A stretch of 64,000 bases of DNA from Qaidamihabitans albus (GTDB lineage: Bacteria > Actinomycetota > Actinomycetes > Mycobacteriales > Pseudonocardiaceae). Position 1 is the stretch's first letter. Each line of letters opens with the position of its first letter. Below, one piece after another: positions 41,095 to 48,850 of this stretch. The position numbers and the translations under genes were made by a program. The stretch is taken from contig NZ_JAEHOB010000006.1 in assembly GCF_016464705.1 (NCBI RefSeq), forward strand, positions 124,001-188,000. Reading direction: 5' to 3'. The notes under the pieces were generated by a model, which had not been told where the DNA came from, ran no database searches, and was given only the letters and a program-made list of their open reading frames with translations.

Positions 41095-42065
41095 CGCCGG
41101 GCGCGAGCCAGCGAGACACCGAAGCGCCCGCCGGAGTCGGTCCACCAGCGTTCGAGCCCGAAGCCGGCCTCGGCGAGTTCCGCCCGCACGCCCTCCGGCC
41201 GGAACTTCGCGGAGATCTCCGTGCGCACGTGCTCGCCCGCCGCGAACGTGACCTCCAGATCGGCGCCGGGGATCCGCACCCGCATGTCCGTGCGGGCCCG
41301 CAGGCGCATCTCGATCCACTCGGCCCCGGCGTCCCAGTGCGACACGTGCTCGAAGGCCGCAGGGTCGAAGTCCGCGCCGAGCCGTGCGTTGAGCACCCGC
41401 AGCACGTTGCGGTTGAACTCCGCGGTTACGCCCGCGGCGTCGTCGTAGGCACGAACGAGCGTATTGGGGTCCTTCACCAGATCGGTGCCGAGCAGCAGCC
41501 ATTCGCCGTCGGTGAGTACGTCACGGACCGAGCGCAGGAACCTGGCCCGCTCGGCGGGCAGGAAGTTTCCGATCGTGCCGCCGAGGAAGGCGACCAGCCG
41601 CGGTTGCTGGCCCGGCAGCAGTCCGAGGTGCTCGGTGAAGTCGCCGACGACTCCGTGCACCGCGAGCGCCGGGTAGTCGGCGGCGATCGCGTTGCTCGCC
41701 TCCGACAGCGCCGACTCGGACACGTCCAGCGGCACGAACGTCTTCAGCGTGCCGTGCTCACCAAGGGCGTCGAGCAGCACCCTGGTCTTCTCGCTCGACC
41801 CCGAACCGAGTTCGACCAGCGTGTGCGCACCGGTGACGGTGGCGATCTCGGCCGCCTCGCGGCGCAGGATCTGCCGTTCCGAGCGGGTCGGGTAGTACTC
41901 CGGCAACTCGGTGATCTCGTCGAACAGCTCGCTGCCCCTGGCGTCGTAGAACCACTTGGACGGCAACCACTTCTGGTCCGCCGAAAGACCTTCGCGCACA
42001 TCGGCGCGCAGCGCCGCGGTGATGTCCTCGGCACTGCGGTGCACGTCCAGATCCACTTCGGTCAC
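41091..42065 (-). CDS. egtD: Histidine N-alpha-methyltransferase
   Basis: It trimethylates histidine to hercynine with SAM, the first committed step of ergothioneine synthesis. 324 residues: SKWFYDARGSELFDEITELPEYYPTR, SAM site LVELGSGSSEKT, FLGGTIGNFLP and the histidine-binding NRNVLRVLNARLGADFD block. Start GTG 42065 overlaps the egtC stop (GTGA). The stop also overlaps the start of the F420-type oxidoreductase gene. The order egtA-B-C-D is complete and tightly coupled. Confidence 0.96.
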   Translation of the reverse strand: MTEVDLDVHRSAEDITAALRADVREGLSADQKWLPSKWFYDARGSELFDEITELPEYYPTRSERQILRREAAEIATVTGAHTLVELGSGSSEKTRVLLDALGEHGTLKTFVPLDVSESALSEASNAIAADYPALAVHGVVGDFTEHLGLLPGQQPRLVAFLGGTIGNFLPAERARFLRSVRDVLTDGEWLLLGTDLVKDPNTLVRAYDDAAGVTAEFNRNVLRVLNARLGADFDPAAFEHVSHWDAGAEWIEMRLRARTDMRVRIPGADLEVTFAAGEHVRTEISAKFRPEGVRAELAEAGFGLERWWTDSGGRFGVSLARARR

Positions 42066-42832
42066 GCCTGTCTCCGATCTGCGTCAGGGGGAACATCGAT
42101 GGAAATCAAGTCCACTGTGTCCGATCGTCCGACCACCAGGTGACGGTCCGGCACCGGGTGCCACCCCGGGTCGTCGTCGCACGGCTCGGAGGCGACCAGC
42201 ACCGAGTCCGCGTCGGAGCGCACCGAGAGCGCGTGGGTCCAGGCGGTGCCGATGACGAACCCGTGCCCGGCGAGCAGGAGATTCAGCCGCGAACCCGGAG
42301 CCGCGCGCTCGACCGTCGTGACGAGTTCCGTGACCGCCGCGACGGGATCCGCCCCGCCGCGCAGGCGATCGCGCAGCAGCGCCCACAGCAGGGCCGAGTC
42401 CGTCGGCGCGTCGAGCCGCAACAGGTCGGCGGCGGGCAGCTTCTCCGCCAACCCGGCCACCGAATCCGGCCAGCCCGCCACGACGCCGTTGTGGCTGAAC
42501 AGCCAGCCGGACCCGGCGAAGGGCGCGCAAGCCGCCTCGGTCACCGGCATCCCGGGCGTACCGGAGCGCACGGCGCCGAGGAAGGTCTCCGCGCGCACGG
42601 TCGCCGCCAGCCGTGGCAGTGCCTCGTCCGTCCAGAGTGGAGCAGGGCGGCGGTAACGTACCGGCTCGCCGTCCTCGGCGATCCAGCCGAGACCGAATCC
42701 GTCCGCGTTGACCGTGCCGCCCGCCCGCATGTCCACCGGCGCGTACGACTGCACGAGCAGCGAGTGCGGCGCGTCGAACATCGGCCCCGCGGGCGAGCGC
42801 GCGGGGCCCAGGTAGGCCAGATGCCGGCACAA
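42062..42832 (-). CDS. egtC: Gamma-glutamyl hercynylcysteine S-oxide amidohydrolase
   Basis: It removes glutamate from the EgtB product. A 256-residue class II glutamine-amidotransferase fold. The N-terminal nucleophile Cys follows the start directly (CRHLAYLGP). Also present: VNADGFGLGWIAE, GWLFSHNGVVAGWP and LLAGHGFVIGTAW. TTG 42832 is the only start that places Cys at position 2, with GGAGG about 8 bases upstream inside egtB. The gap to the egtB stop is 2 bases. The longer open frame upstream is egtB sequence in another frame. Confidence 0.94.
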   Translation of the reverse strand: MCRHLAYLGPARSPAGPMFDAPHSLLVQSYAPVDMRAGGTVNADGFGLGWIAEDGEPVRYRRPAPLWTDEALPRLAATVRAETFLGAVRSGTPGMPVTEAACAPFAGSGWLFSHNGVVAGWPDSVAGLAEKLPAADLLRLDAPTDSALLWALLRDRLRGGADPVAAVTELVTTVERAAPGSRLNLLLAGHGFVIGTAWTHALSVRSDADSVLVASEPCDDDPGWHPVPDRHLVVGRSDTVDLISIDVPPDADRRQA

Positions 42833-42834
42833 GG

Positions 42835-44205
42835 TCAACGCCTCCCCGGTCCGGCCGCAGGCAGGTCGCGCGCACAGCGGAACCCGGAGAAGATCTGCCT
42901 GCGGATCGGGTAGTCCCAGTTCCGGAACGTCCCGCGGATCGCCACCGCGTCGGTGCCGAACGACCCGCCGCGCAGCACCTTGTGGTCGGACCCGAAGAAC
43001 ACCTCCGAGTACTCGCGGTACGGGAACGCGGAGAACCCGGGGTAGGCGGTGAAGTCGCTGCTCGTCCACTCCCACACGTCACCGATGAGCTGGTGGACGC
43101 CGAGCGGCGACGCGCCGTCGGGATAGGCGCCGACAACGGCCGGCCGCAGGTGCCGCTGGCCGAGGTTGGCGTGTTCCGGCCGCGGCTCGTCGTCGCCCCA
43201 CGGGAACCGCGTCGAACGGCCGGTCGCGGGGTCGTACCGCGCCGCCTTCTCCCATTCCGCCTCGGTGGGCAGGCGCCTGCCCACCCACGCCGCGTAAGCC
43301 TCGGCCTCGTAGAACGACACGTGCACCACGGGTTCGTCGGCCGGTACCGGCTCGTCCACGCCGAACCGGGTCCGCCGCCAGCCGCCGGGCTTGCGCCGCC
43401 AGAATCGTGGCGCCGTGATGTCGTGCCGGCTCCGGTAGTCCCAGCCGGCCACGGTCCACCAGCGCGGCTCGGCGTAGCCCCCGGCCTCGACGAAGTCCGC
43501 GAACTCGCCGTTGGTCACCGGGACGGTGTCGATGGCGAAGGCGTCGACGTGCACCTCATGCGCGGGGCGCTCGTTGTCCAGTGCCCACGGCTCCACCGAC
43601 GTGCCCATCAGGAACGCCCCGGCGGGCACGACCACCTCGGCGGGCAGCCGCCCCGCACGCCGGGGCGGCGGGTCGGGAGCGTGCAACACCGGCTCGCCCC
43701 TGCGCAGCTGGTGGGTGGCCAGCATCGTCTCGTCGTGCTGCTGCTCGTGCTGGGCGATCATGCCGAACGCGAACGCCGCGTCGGTCAGCCTGCGCCCTTC
43801 GAGCGGCGCGCGCTCCAGCACATCGAACGCCTTCGCCCGCACCTGCCCGACGTAGGCCCGTGCCTCGGCCGGGCCGAGCAGCGGCAGCGCGGGCCGGTCC
43901 GCCCTGGGATGCTGGAACGCGTCGTAGAGGTCGTCGATGTCCGGGCGCAGCGGCTCCCGGCCGCCCACGTCGCGGACCAGCCACAGCTCCTCCTGGCTCC
44001 CGATGTGGGCCAGGTCCCACACCAGTGGCGACATCAGCTTCGAATGCTGGCGGACGAGGTCGTCGTCGTCCACCGCGTCGGTCAGCGCCGCACTCCGGCC
44101 GCGGGCCCTGGCGAGGGTTTCGGCCGCGTGTGCGCGCAGGCTCTCGGCACTCAGCTCGCGCAGCGGGTTCGGCGACTCGGTGTTCCCGGTGTTCACCGTC
44201 GTCAT
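42835..44205 (-). CDS. egtB: Hercynine oxygenase (sulfoxide synthase)
   Basis: A non-haem iron enzyme that joins gamma-glutamylcysteine and hercynine with O2. 456 residues. The DinB-like N-terminal domain supplies the iron ligands in DLAHIGSQEE (His near 67) and MIAQHEQQHDE. The C-terminal FGE-sulfatase domain shows VPAGAFLMGT, PVTNGEFADF, LPTEAEWEKAARYD and VLRGGSFGT. It needs gamma-glutamylcysteine, which EgtA makes. ATG 44205 overlaps the egtA stop (ATGA), with AGGAG in the end of egtA. Confidence 0.95.
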   Translation of the reverse strand: MTTVNTGNTESPNPLRELSAESLRAHAAETLARARGRSAALTDAVDDDDLVRQHSKLMSPLVWDLAHIGSQEELWLVRDVGGREPLRPDIDDLYDAFQHPRADRPALPLLGPAEARAYVGQVRAKAFDVLERAPLEGRRLTDAAFAFGMIAQHEQQHDETMLATHQLRRGEPVLHAPDPPPRRAGRLPAEVVVPAGAFLMGTSVEPWALDNERPAHEVHVDAFAIDTVPVTNGEFADFVEAGGYAEPRWWTVAGWDYRSRHDITAPRFWRRKPGGWRRTRFGVDEPVPADEPVVHVSFYEAEAYAAWVGRRLPTEAEWEKAARYDPATGRSTRFPWGDDEPRPEHANLGQRHLRPAVVGAYPDGASPLGVHQLIGDVWEWTSSDFTAYPGFSAFPYREYSEVFFGSDHKVLRGGSFGTDAVAIRGTFRNWDYPIRRQIFSGFRCARDLPAAGPGRR

Positions 44206-45506
44206 AGCTCACTCCTCCCTCGGCGTCGCAGGCGACGCTGGACGGTGTCGATGATCTCGGCGCCGGTCCCGGCGGGCAGGCCGGCGGCCGCGAGCTCGGC
44301 GCACCCGAGATCGGCGACGGCGCGGGCCACGGTCGCGAGCTCCGGATCGGCGAGCCCGTGCCGCGCGGCGGCCTCCCAGCGGCCGGCGACCGGCGCGCAG
44401 AGATCCAGCACGCGATCCACTGTGGATGGCCGGTGCAGCAGCGAGGTCAGCAGGGCCACCGGATGCAGCCACGTGCCGGGCGGTTGCGCGTCCAGGTACC
44501 TGACCTCCAGGTAGCCGTGTGGCCGCACCGGGGTGAACAGTGTGGTCAGGTGGTAATCGAGGTCGGCGGTCGTCGGCGGGTCGAGCAGGCGGCCCGCGCC
44601 GCGCCCGGCGATCCAGTCGGCGAAGGTCAGTCCGCGTGGCGCGTCCCACGGGCCCTCCGCGCGCGGCAGCACCATGAGCGGGGTGTCCATCACCCTGGTG
44701 GCCCACGCGGCCGCCGGATCGGGTGCGGGGCCGGTGGCGTAGGTGCGGGCCGCCTCGGTCTCCATCACGGCCAGCCAGCGCGCGGAGGCCAGGCCGGTAT
44801 CGCGGCCGGCGTGCCGCCGCGAGTTGGCGAACAGCGACAGCAGGACCGGACCGAGCGCGTGGATCGCGGCCCAGCGCGCCGCGAACCCGGCCTTCTCCCC
44901 CACGTCGAGGCAGACCTGCAGGGCCGCCGTGCTGCACATCATCGTGACGCCGCCGGTGCCGAGCGGCGCGAAGCGGCGTTCCATCGCCGCATACCGTTCG
45001 GTGGGCAGCAGCCGCGCCGGTGGCCGGAAGGTGTCGATGCCGTGCTCGCCGAGCCGCAAGCCGGCACGGGCCAGCCGATCGGTGACGTAAGCGAGGTCGG
45101 CGTCGGCCACGTCGGCCAGCTCACCGAGCGAGCTCTGGGGAGGGGTCGACACCTCCACCTGACAGCCGGGTTCCAGTGTCAGCGCGGAGCCACCCGGAAG
45201 GGGCTGAACCGGACTATCGGGGCGAAGAGTACGCGGGACATGGGGACCGAGTGCGTCGGCGAGGCGATCCGGATCGAGAGGCAGGCGGGGATCGTCGGTG
45301 TCGTGGACGATGTACTCGAGTTCGACGCCGAGCAGCCGCGGCGGCCCGTGCTTGAAACATACCGAGGCGACATAGGCCTCGCCCTCCGCCCGGCTCGACA
45401 CCACGCGCGCCGCCACGTTCGACGCCGTCGTCTTCGTGCCGCCTTCCTTCGATCTGTTCGTGTACGGAGGGAAGTCCTGAACCGCGGTCATGACACCACC
45501 CACCAT
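44202..45506 (-). CDS. egtA: Glutamate-cysteine ligase of ergothioneine synthesis
   Basis: It makes gamma-glutamylcysteine, the thiol donor for EgtB. 434 residues of the GCS2 glutamate-cysteine ligase group: LLGVELEYIVHD, PGCQVEVSTPPQ, MMCSTAALQVCLDVG, and YLEVRYLDAQPPGTWLHP near the end. ATG 45506 has GAGG 9 bases upstream; ATG 45491 is an alternative. First gene of the egt operon, which is probably transcribed from the gap 45507-45646. LysR lies upstream on the same strand. Confidence 0.93.
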   Translation of the reverse strand: MVGGVMTAVQDFPPYTNRSKEGGTKTTASNVAARVVSSRAEGEAYVASVCFKHGPPRLLGVELEYIVHDTDDPRLPLDPDRLADALGPHVPRTLRPDSPVQPLPGGSALTLEPGCQVEVSTPPQSSLGELADVADADLAYVTDRLARAGLRLGEHGIDTFRPPARLLPTERYAAMERRFAPLGTGGVTMMCSTAALQVCLDVGEKAGFAARWAAIHALGPVLLSLFANSRRHAGRDTGLASARWLAVMETEAARTYATGPAPDPAAAWATRVMDTPLMVLPRAEGPWDAPRGLTFADWIAGRGAGRLLDPPTTADLDYHLTTLFTPVRPHGYLEVRYLDAQPPGTWLHPVALLTSLLHRPSTVDRVLDLCAPVAGRWEAAARHGLADPELATVARAVADLGCAELAAAGLPAGTGAEIIDTVQRRLRRRGRSEL

Positions 45507-45596
45507 CTCTCGATTCCTCGATTTCGGACGCTACACGCGGGGTACGACAATCGCAGGCTCTGCCGCCAAGCGACCGTCCCGGCGATGCCCGGAAAG

Positions 45597-45632
45597 GCGC
45601 ATCCCACCCGATGCGCACGAGCCCGCGTGCGC
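45597..45632 (-). terminator. Overlapping hairpins between LysR gene and egtA
   Basis: GCGCATC/GATGCGC (45597-45616) and GCGCACG/CGTGCGC (45613-45632) are perfect 7-bp stems that share bases 45613-45616, so only one can form at a time. They follow the LysR stop by about 15-50 bases. Probable terminator for the LysR gene, possibly also an egtA leader element. Confidence 0.45.
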
Positions 45633-45646
45633 CTCTACCTGCCCGT

Positions 45647-46573
45647 CTAACCGGAGGCGGTCTCCGACGCGCCGAGGCCGAGCTCGGCCGCGGCCGCCCG
45701 CACCGCCTGGATGACGAGCTGCAGCGACGGCCTTCGCACGGACGCCTTGCGGTAGGCGATGGACACCGTGCGCATCACCGGAGTGGTGAGCGCCACCGTC
45801 TCCACCCCGGGTGGCCGCAGCGTGAGGCCGAGATCGGACACCAGGGTGATGCCGAGCCCCGCGGCGACCATCGCCATCGCGGTCGCCTGCTCCTCGACCT
45901 CGTGGTTGATCTTCGGCTCGAACCCGCTGCGCTGGCACGCCACCCGCACGGCGCGGCCGAAGTGGCTGCGCGGGCTCGCCAGGATCCACGGATGCTCCGC
46001 CAGTTCCAGCAGGGAGACACTGGCCAGTGGCACCGCGCCTGCCGGAACGGCCGCGTGCAGCCGTTCCACCGCGATCACCGCGCGCTCCAGGCTCGGGTCC
46101 CACGGGGTGGGCGCGTCGGTGTAGTCGATCACGAAGGAGAAGTCGAGCGATCCGTCCCGGACGGCGTCGGCGGTCTCCTCCGGGGCCAGCTCGCGCGTCC
46201 GGACCTGAATGCCGGGGTGCTCGGCCGCCAGCGCGGTCAGCGCCGTGGGCAGCAGGCCGGAGGCGACGGAGGCCCAGACCCCGGCCGTCAGCTTCGCCGA
46301 CACCGCGTCCTGCGCCGCCTCCAGCGCCAGCGTCGCCCGTTCGACGGCGCCGAGGATCTCCTCGGCGTGCTCGGTCAGCAGCACGCCGAGCTCGGTCAGC
46401 TGCACCCTGCGGCCGAGCCGTTCGAACAGCTTCGCCCCCACGTCCCGTTCGAGAAGCGCGAGCTGTTGCGACACAGCCGACGCCGTGTAGTGCAGGGAGG
46501 CGGCCGCCGCCGTGATGGTGCCGCGCCGGTGCAGCTCCCGGAGCATCCTCAACCGGTGCACCGAAAGCTCCAT
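45647..46573 (-). CDS. LysR-family transcriptional regulator
   Basis: 308 residues. The N-terminal winged helix is LRMLRELHRRGTITAAAASL, then TASAVSQQLALLERDVGAKLFER. The LysR effector domain follows (about 90-295), with the PEETADAVRDGSLDFSFVIDY and VAAGLGITLVSDLG landmarks. ATG 46573. It is divergent from an amino-acid dehydrogenase gene, the usual position of the target of a LysR regulator. The effector may be an amino or keto acid. Confidence 0.9.
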   Translation of the reverse strand: MELSVHRLRMLRELHRRGTITAAAASLHYTASAVSQQLALLERDVGAKLFERLGRRVQLTELGVLLTEHAEEILGAVERATLALEAAQDAVSAKLTAGVWASVASGLLPTALTALAAEHPGIQVRTRELAPEETADAVRDGSLDFSFVIDYTDAPTPWDPSLERAVIAVERLHAAVPAGAVPLASVSLLELAEHPWILASPRSHFGRAVRVACQRSGFEPKINHEVEEQATAMAMVAAGLGITLVSDLGLTLRPPGVETVALTTPVMRTVSIAYRKASVRRPSLQLVIQAVRAAAAELGLGASETASG

Positions 46574-46691
46574 GCATCAACCCTAAACGGAAACGTGCAT
46601 GATCCTTAACTGGACGCGCGCGCGACTCACGGCGCACGCTGTTGTTAACGGCAGGGGGAAGGTTCCTGGCGAGACTCTGCAGATCATTCCA

Positions 46692-46723
46692 GCGAATCCG
46701 GGCCCGATGGGGCCCGGATTCGC
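46692..46723 (+). other. Perfect 14-bp hairpin in the dehydrogenase leader
   Basis: GCGAATCCGGGCCC and GGGCCCGGATTCGC pair perfectly around the tetraloop GATG, 7 bases before the Shine-Dalgarno AGGAGG (46731-46736) of the dehydrogenase gene. No T run follows. Candidate attenuator, mRNA-stability or translation-control element. Confidence 0.7.
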
Positions 46724-46745
46724 CGCGCACAGGAGGTGGGCCGAC

Positions 46746-47936
46746 GTGAGCACCCAGATCACCACGGAACCGTTGCTGCGGCTGACGTGGACCGACCCGG
46801 TGACCGGCGCCCACGGCTACCTGGTGGTGCACACGCTGGTGTCCGGTTTGGCCACCGGCGGCACGCGGATGCGGGCCGGTTGCACCATGTCGGAGGTCGA
46901 GGACCTCGCGAGGGGGATGGCTGCCAAGACCGCCACGTTCGGCCTCCCTGTCGGCGGCGCCAAGGGCGGGATCGACTTCGACCCGAAGGACCCGAGGGCC
47001 ACCGGCGTGCTGGAGCGCTTCTGCGAGGCCATGCGCCCGTGGCTGGACGCCCACTGGGTGACCGCCGAGGACCTCGGCGTCCCGCAGCACCTCATCGACG
47101 AGGTGTTCGTCCGGCTCGGGTTGCAGCAGTCCTACCACGCGGCGATCCGCCGCTCGCCGGATCCGGAGCGCACCCTGCGCCGGGTCCACGCGGGACTGCA
47201 CGCCCCGGTGCCGGGCGGGCTGCTGCTCGGTGACGTCATCGGCGGCTACGGCGTGGCGCAGGCTTGCCTCGGTGCCGCGGCCACCTGGGGCTGGCAGGTC
47301 GGCGAGACGACCGCGGCCATCCAGGGCATCGGCACGATGGGCGGAGCCGCCGCCTGGTACCTGCACGAGGCCGGCCTGCGGGTCACCGCCGTCGCGGACG
47401 CGGCAGGCACGCTGCACGACCCGAGGGGGCTCGACATCCCGGCGCTGCTGGAGCTGCGGGACTCCTACGGCGAGGTCGACCGCTCCCGGCTGCCCGAGGG
47501 GGTTCGCGAGCTGCCGCGCAACGCGGTGCTGGCCGTCGACGCGGACATCCTGGTGCCCGCGGCCATCTCCTACGCGCTGACGCCGGACAACTCGCTCGAC
47601 GTCCCGGCGAAGGTGATCGTGGAGGCCGCCAACTCCGCCACCACGCCGGAGGCCGAGGCGATGCTCGCCGCCCGCGGGATCCCGGTCATCCCGGACTTCG
47701 TGGCCAACGCCGGGGCCGCGGCGTGGGCGTGGTGGCTGCTGCTCGGCCAGGTCGGCGCCGACCCGGCCGACTCGTTCCTGCGGCTGCGCACCGAGATGCA
47801 GGCCAAGGTGGCGCTGCTGCTGGCCGAATGGAACAACGGCCAGGTGCCCCCGAGGCACACGGCCATGGAGTTCGCGCAGGCGCAGCACCGCGAGCCCGTG
47901 CACGCCGCCGAGTCGGAGCCGCTGCTGATCCCCTGA
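46746..47936 (+). CDS. Glu/Leu/Phe/Val-type amino-acid dehydrogenase
   Basis: 396 residues, NAD(P)-dependent oxidative deamination of an amino acid. The catalytic Lys lies in LPVGGAKGGIDFDPKDPR. VTAEDLGVPQHLIDEVF follows, and the Rossmann motif is IQGIGTMGGAAA. VVEAANSATTPEAEA and PDFVANAGAAAWAWW close the active site. The sequence is nearer the short Leu/Val dehydrogenases than hexameric glutamate dehydrogenase; the substrate is undecided. GTG 46746 has AGGAGG 9 bases upstream. The longer open frame runs through a 14-bp hairpin and is rejected. Divergent from a LysR gene. Confidence 0.88.
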   Translation: MSTQITTEPLLRLTWTDPVTGAHGYLVVHTLVSGLATGGTRMRAGCTMSEVEDLARGMAAKTATFGLPVGGAKGGIDFDPKDPRATGVLERFCEAMRPWLDAHWVTAEDLGVPQHLIDEVFVRLGLQQSYHAAIRRSPDPERTLRRVHAGLHAPVPGGLLLGDVIGGYGVAQACLGAAATWGWQVGETTAAIQGIGTMGGAAAWYLHEAGLRVTAVADAAGTLHDPRGLDIPALLELRDSYGEVDRSRLPEGVRELPRNAVLAVDADILVPAAISYALTPDNSLDVPAKVIVEAANSATTPEAEAMLAARGIPVIPDFVANAGAAAWAWWLLLGQVGADPADSFLRLRTEMQAKVALLLAEWNNGQVPPRHTAMEFAQAQHREPVHAAESEPLLIP

Positions 47937-47950
47937 ACTTGGTACAGCTC

Positions 47951-47996
47951 CCCCCGTGGCGCCGGGCCGCGTACTGCGCGGTCACCCTCACGGGGG
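47951..47996 (+). terminator. Hairpin after the dehydrogenase gene
   Basis: CCCCCGTG (47951-47958) and CACGGGGG (47989-47996) are perfect 8-bp arms enclosing a 30-base GC-rich stretch that can fold further. It begins 14 bases after the stop, before acnR. Confidence 0.45.
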
Positions 47997-48008
47997 ACGC
48001 CACAGTTG

Positions 48009-48024
48009 CAGTACGTACGTACGG
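48009..48024. promoter_or_regulatory. AcnR-type operator upstream of acnR
   Basis: CAGTACGTACGTACGG fits CAGNACnnncGTACTG at every fixed position but one, and contains the perfect palindrome GTACGTACGTAC (48011-48022). A leaderless promoter follows: TTGCAC (48026-48031), 18 bases, CAAGAT (48050-48055), ATG 48062. This indicates autoregulation. Confidence 0.65.
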
Positions 48025-48061
48025 ATTGCACCGCTGGTGGCTCAGGTGTCAAGATCAGGGG

Positions 48062-48652
48062 ATGCCACGGGTCAGCCAGGACCACCTCGACGCGCGCCGG
48101 CGCCAGATCCTCGACGGCGCGCGCGTGTGCTTCGCGCGCCACGGCTACGAGGGTGCCACGGTCCGGCGGCTGGAGGAAGCGACCGGCCTGTCCCGCGGCG
48201 CGATATTTCATCACTTCCGGGACAAGGAGTCGCTGTTTCTCGCCCTCGCCGAGGACGATGCCGCCCGGATGGCCGAGGTCGTGGCCGAGCAGGGGCTCGT
48301 CCAGGTGATGCGTGACCTGCTCGCCGGGGGCAGCGCCCACCCGGCCGACTGGCTCGGCACCCGGCTGGAGGTGTCCCGGCGCCTGCGCACCGACCCCGAG
48401 TTCCGCGCCAGGTGGGCCGAGCGCTCGGAACAGCTCACCACGGCGACCAGGAAGCGGCTGCTGCGTCAGCGCGACGCAGGCAACCTGCGCGACGACGTCA
48501 GCATCGACGTGCTCACGGCGTATCTCGAGCTCTTTCTCGAAGGGCTCGTCTCGCACCTCGCGATGGGGCTGCCCGCGGACGACCTCGAACCCGTGCTGAC
48601 CCTGGTCGAGGAGAGCGTGCGCAGGCACAGCGCGCGTCATCACGGCGGGTAG
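48062..48652 (+). CDS. acnR: AcnR-like TetR repressor of aconitase
   Basis: 196 residues. The HTH and first ligand helices (GYEGATVRRLEEATGLSRGA, then IFHHFRDKESLFLAL and DAARMAEVV) closely match Corynebacterium AcnR as I recall it. AcnR represses aconitase in response to citrate and iron. ATG 48062 lies six bases after a -10-like CAAGAT, so the transcript is probably leaderless. In corynebacteria and M. tuberculosis (Rv1474c) the gene adjoins acn; here it is 10.6 kb from the end of acnA. Both genes have an AcnR-type operator. Confidence 0.85.
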   Translation: MPRVSQDHLDARRRQILDGARVCFARHGYEGATVRRLEEATGLSRGAIFHHFRDKESLFLALAEDDAARMAEVVAEQGLVQVMRDLLAGGSAHPADWLGTRLEVSRRLRTDPEFRARWAERSEQLTTATRKRLLRQRDAGNLRDDVSIDVLTAYLELFLEGLVSHLAMGLPADDLEPVLTLVEESVRRHSARHHGG

Positions 48653-48703
48653 CGGGTATCCGGCCACTGGGAACAGGACGAGGACCCGCGGCGTTCGACC
48701 TGG

Positions 48704-48850
48704 TTAAGATGACGCCACTTCCCTGTCTGGCGGACTTCTTGGAGGAGTGACACCTTTCGTGCGCGACGCGCAGTCACCTGACGGCAGTAGCGGGCCGGGT
48801 GGCGAACCCGGCTTCCCCGTTCCCCGCGCCCATCGCGGCGGTGCCCGCTG
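48704..48850 (+). promoter_or_regulatory. Promoter and structured leader of the CNNM/CorC genes
   Basis: A -10-like TAAGAT (48704-48709) is followed by a leader of about 135 nt. AGCGGGC (48789-48795) pairs with GCCCGCT (48843-48849) one base before the ATG, enclosing a CCGGGT/ACCCGG hairpin. The start codon would be hidden by the closing stem. It does not match the M-box core I know. Confidence 0.4.

Noticed and set aside
45531-47903. Minus-strand open frame of 790 codons across LysR and the dehydrogenase
   Set aside because: It is in the wrong frame for LysR and antisense to the dehydrogenase; no family similarity.
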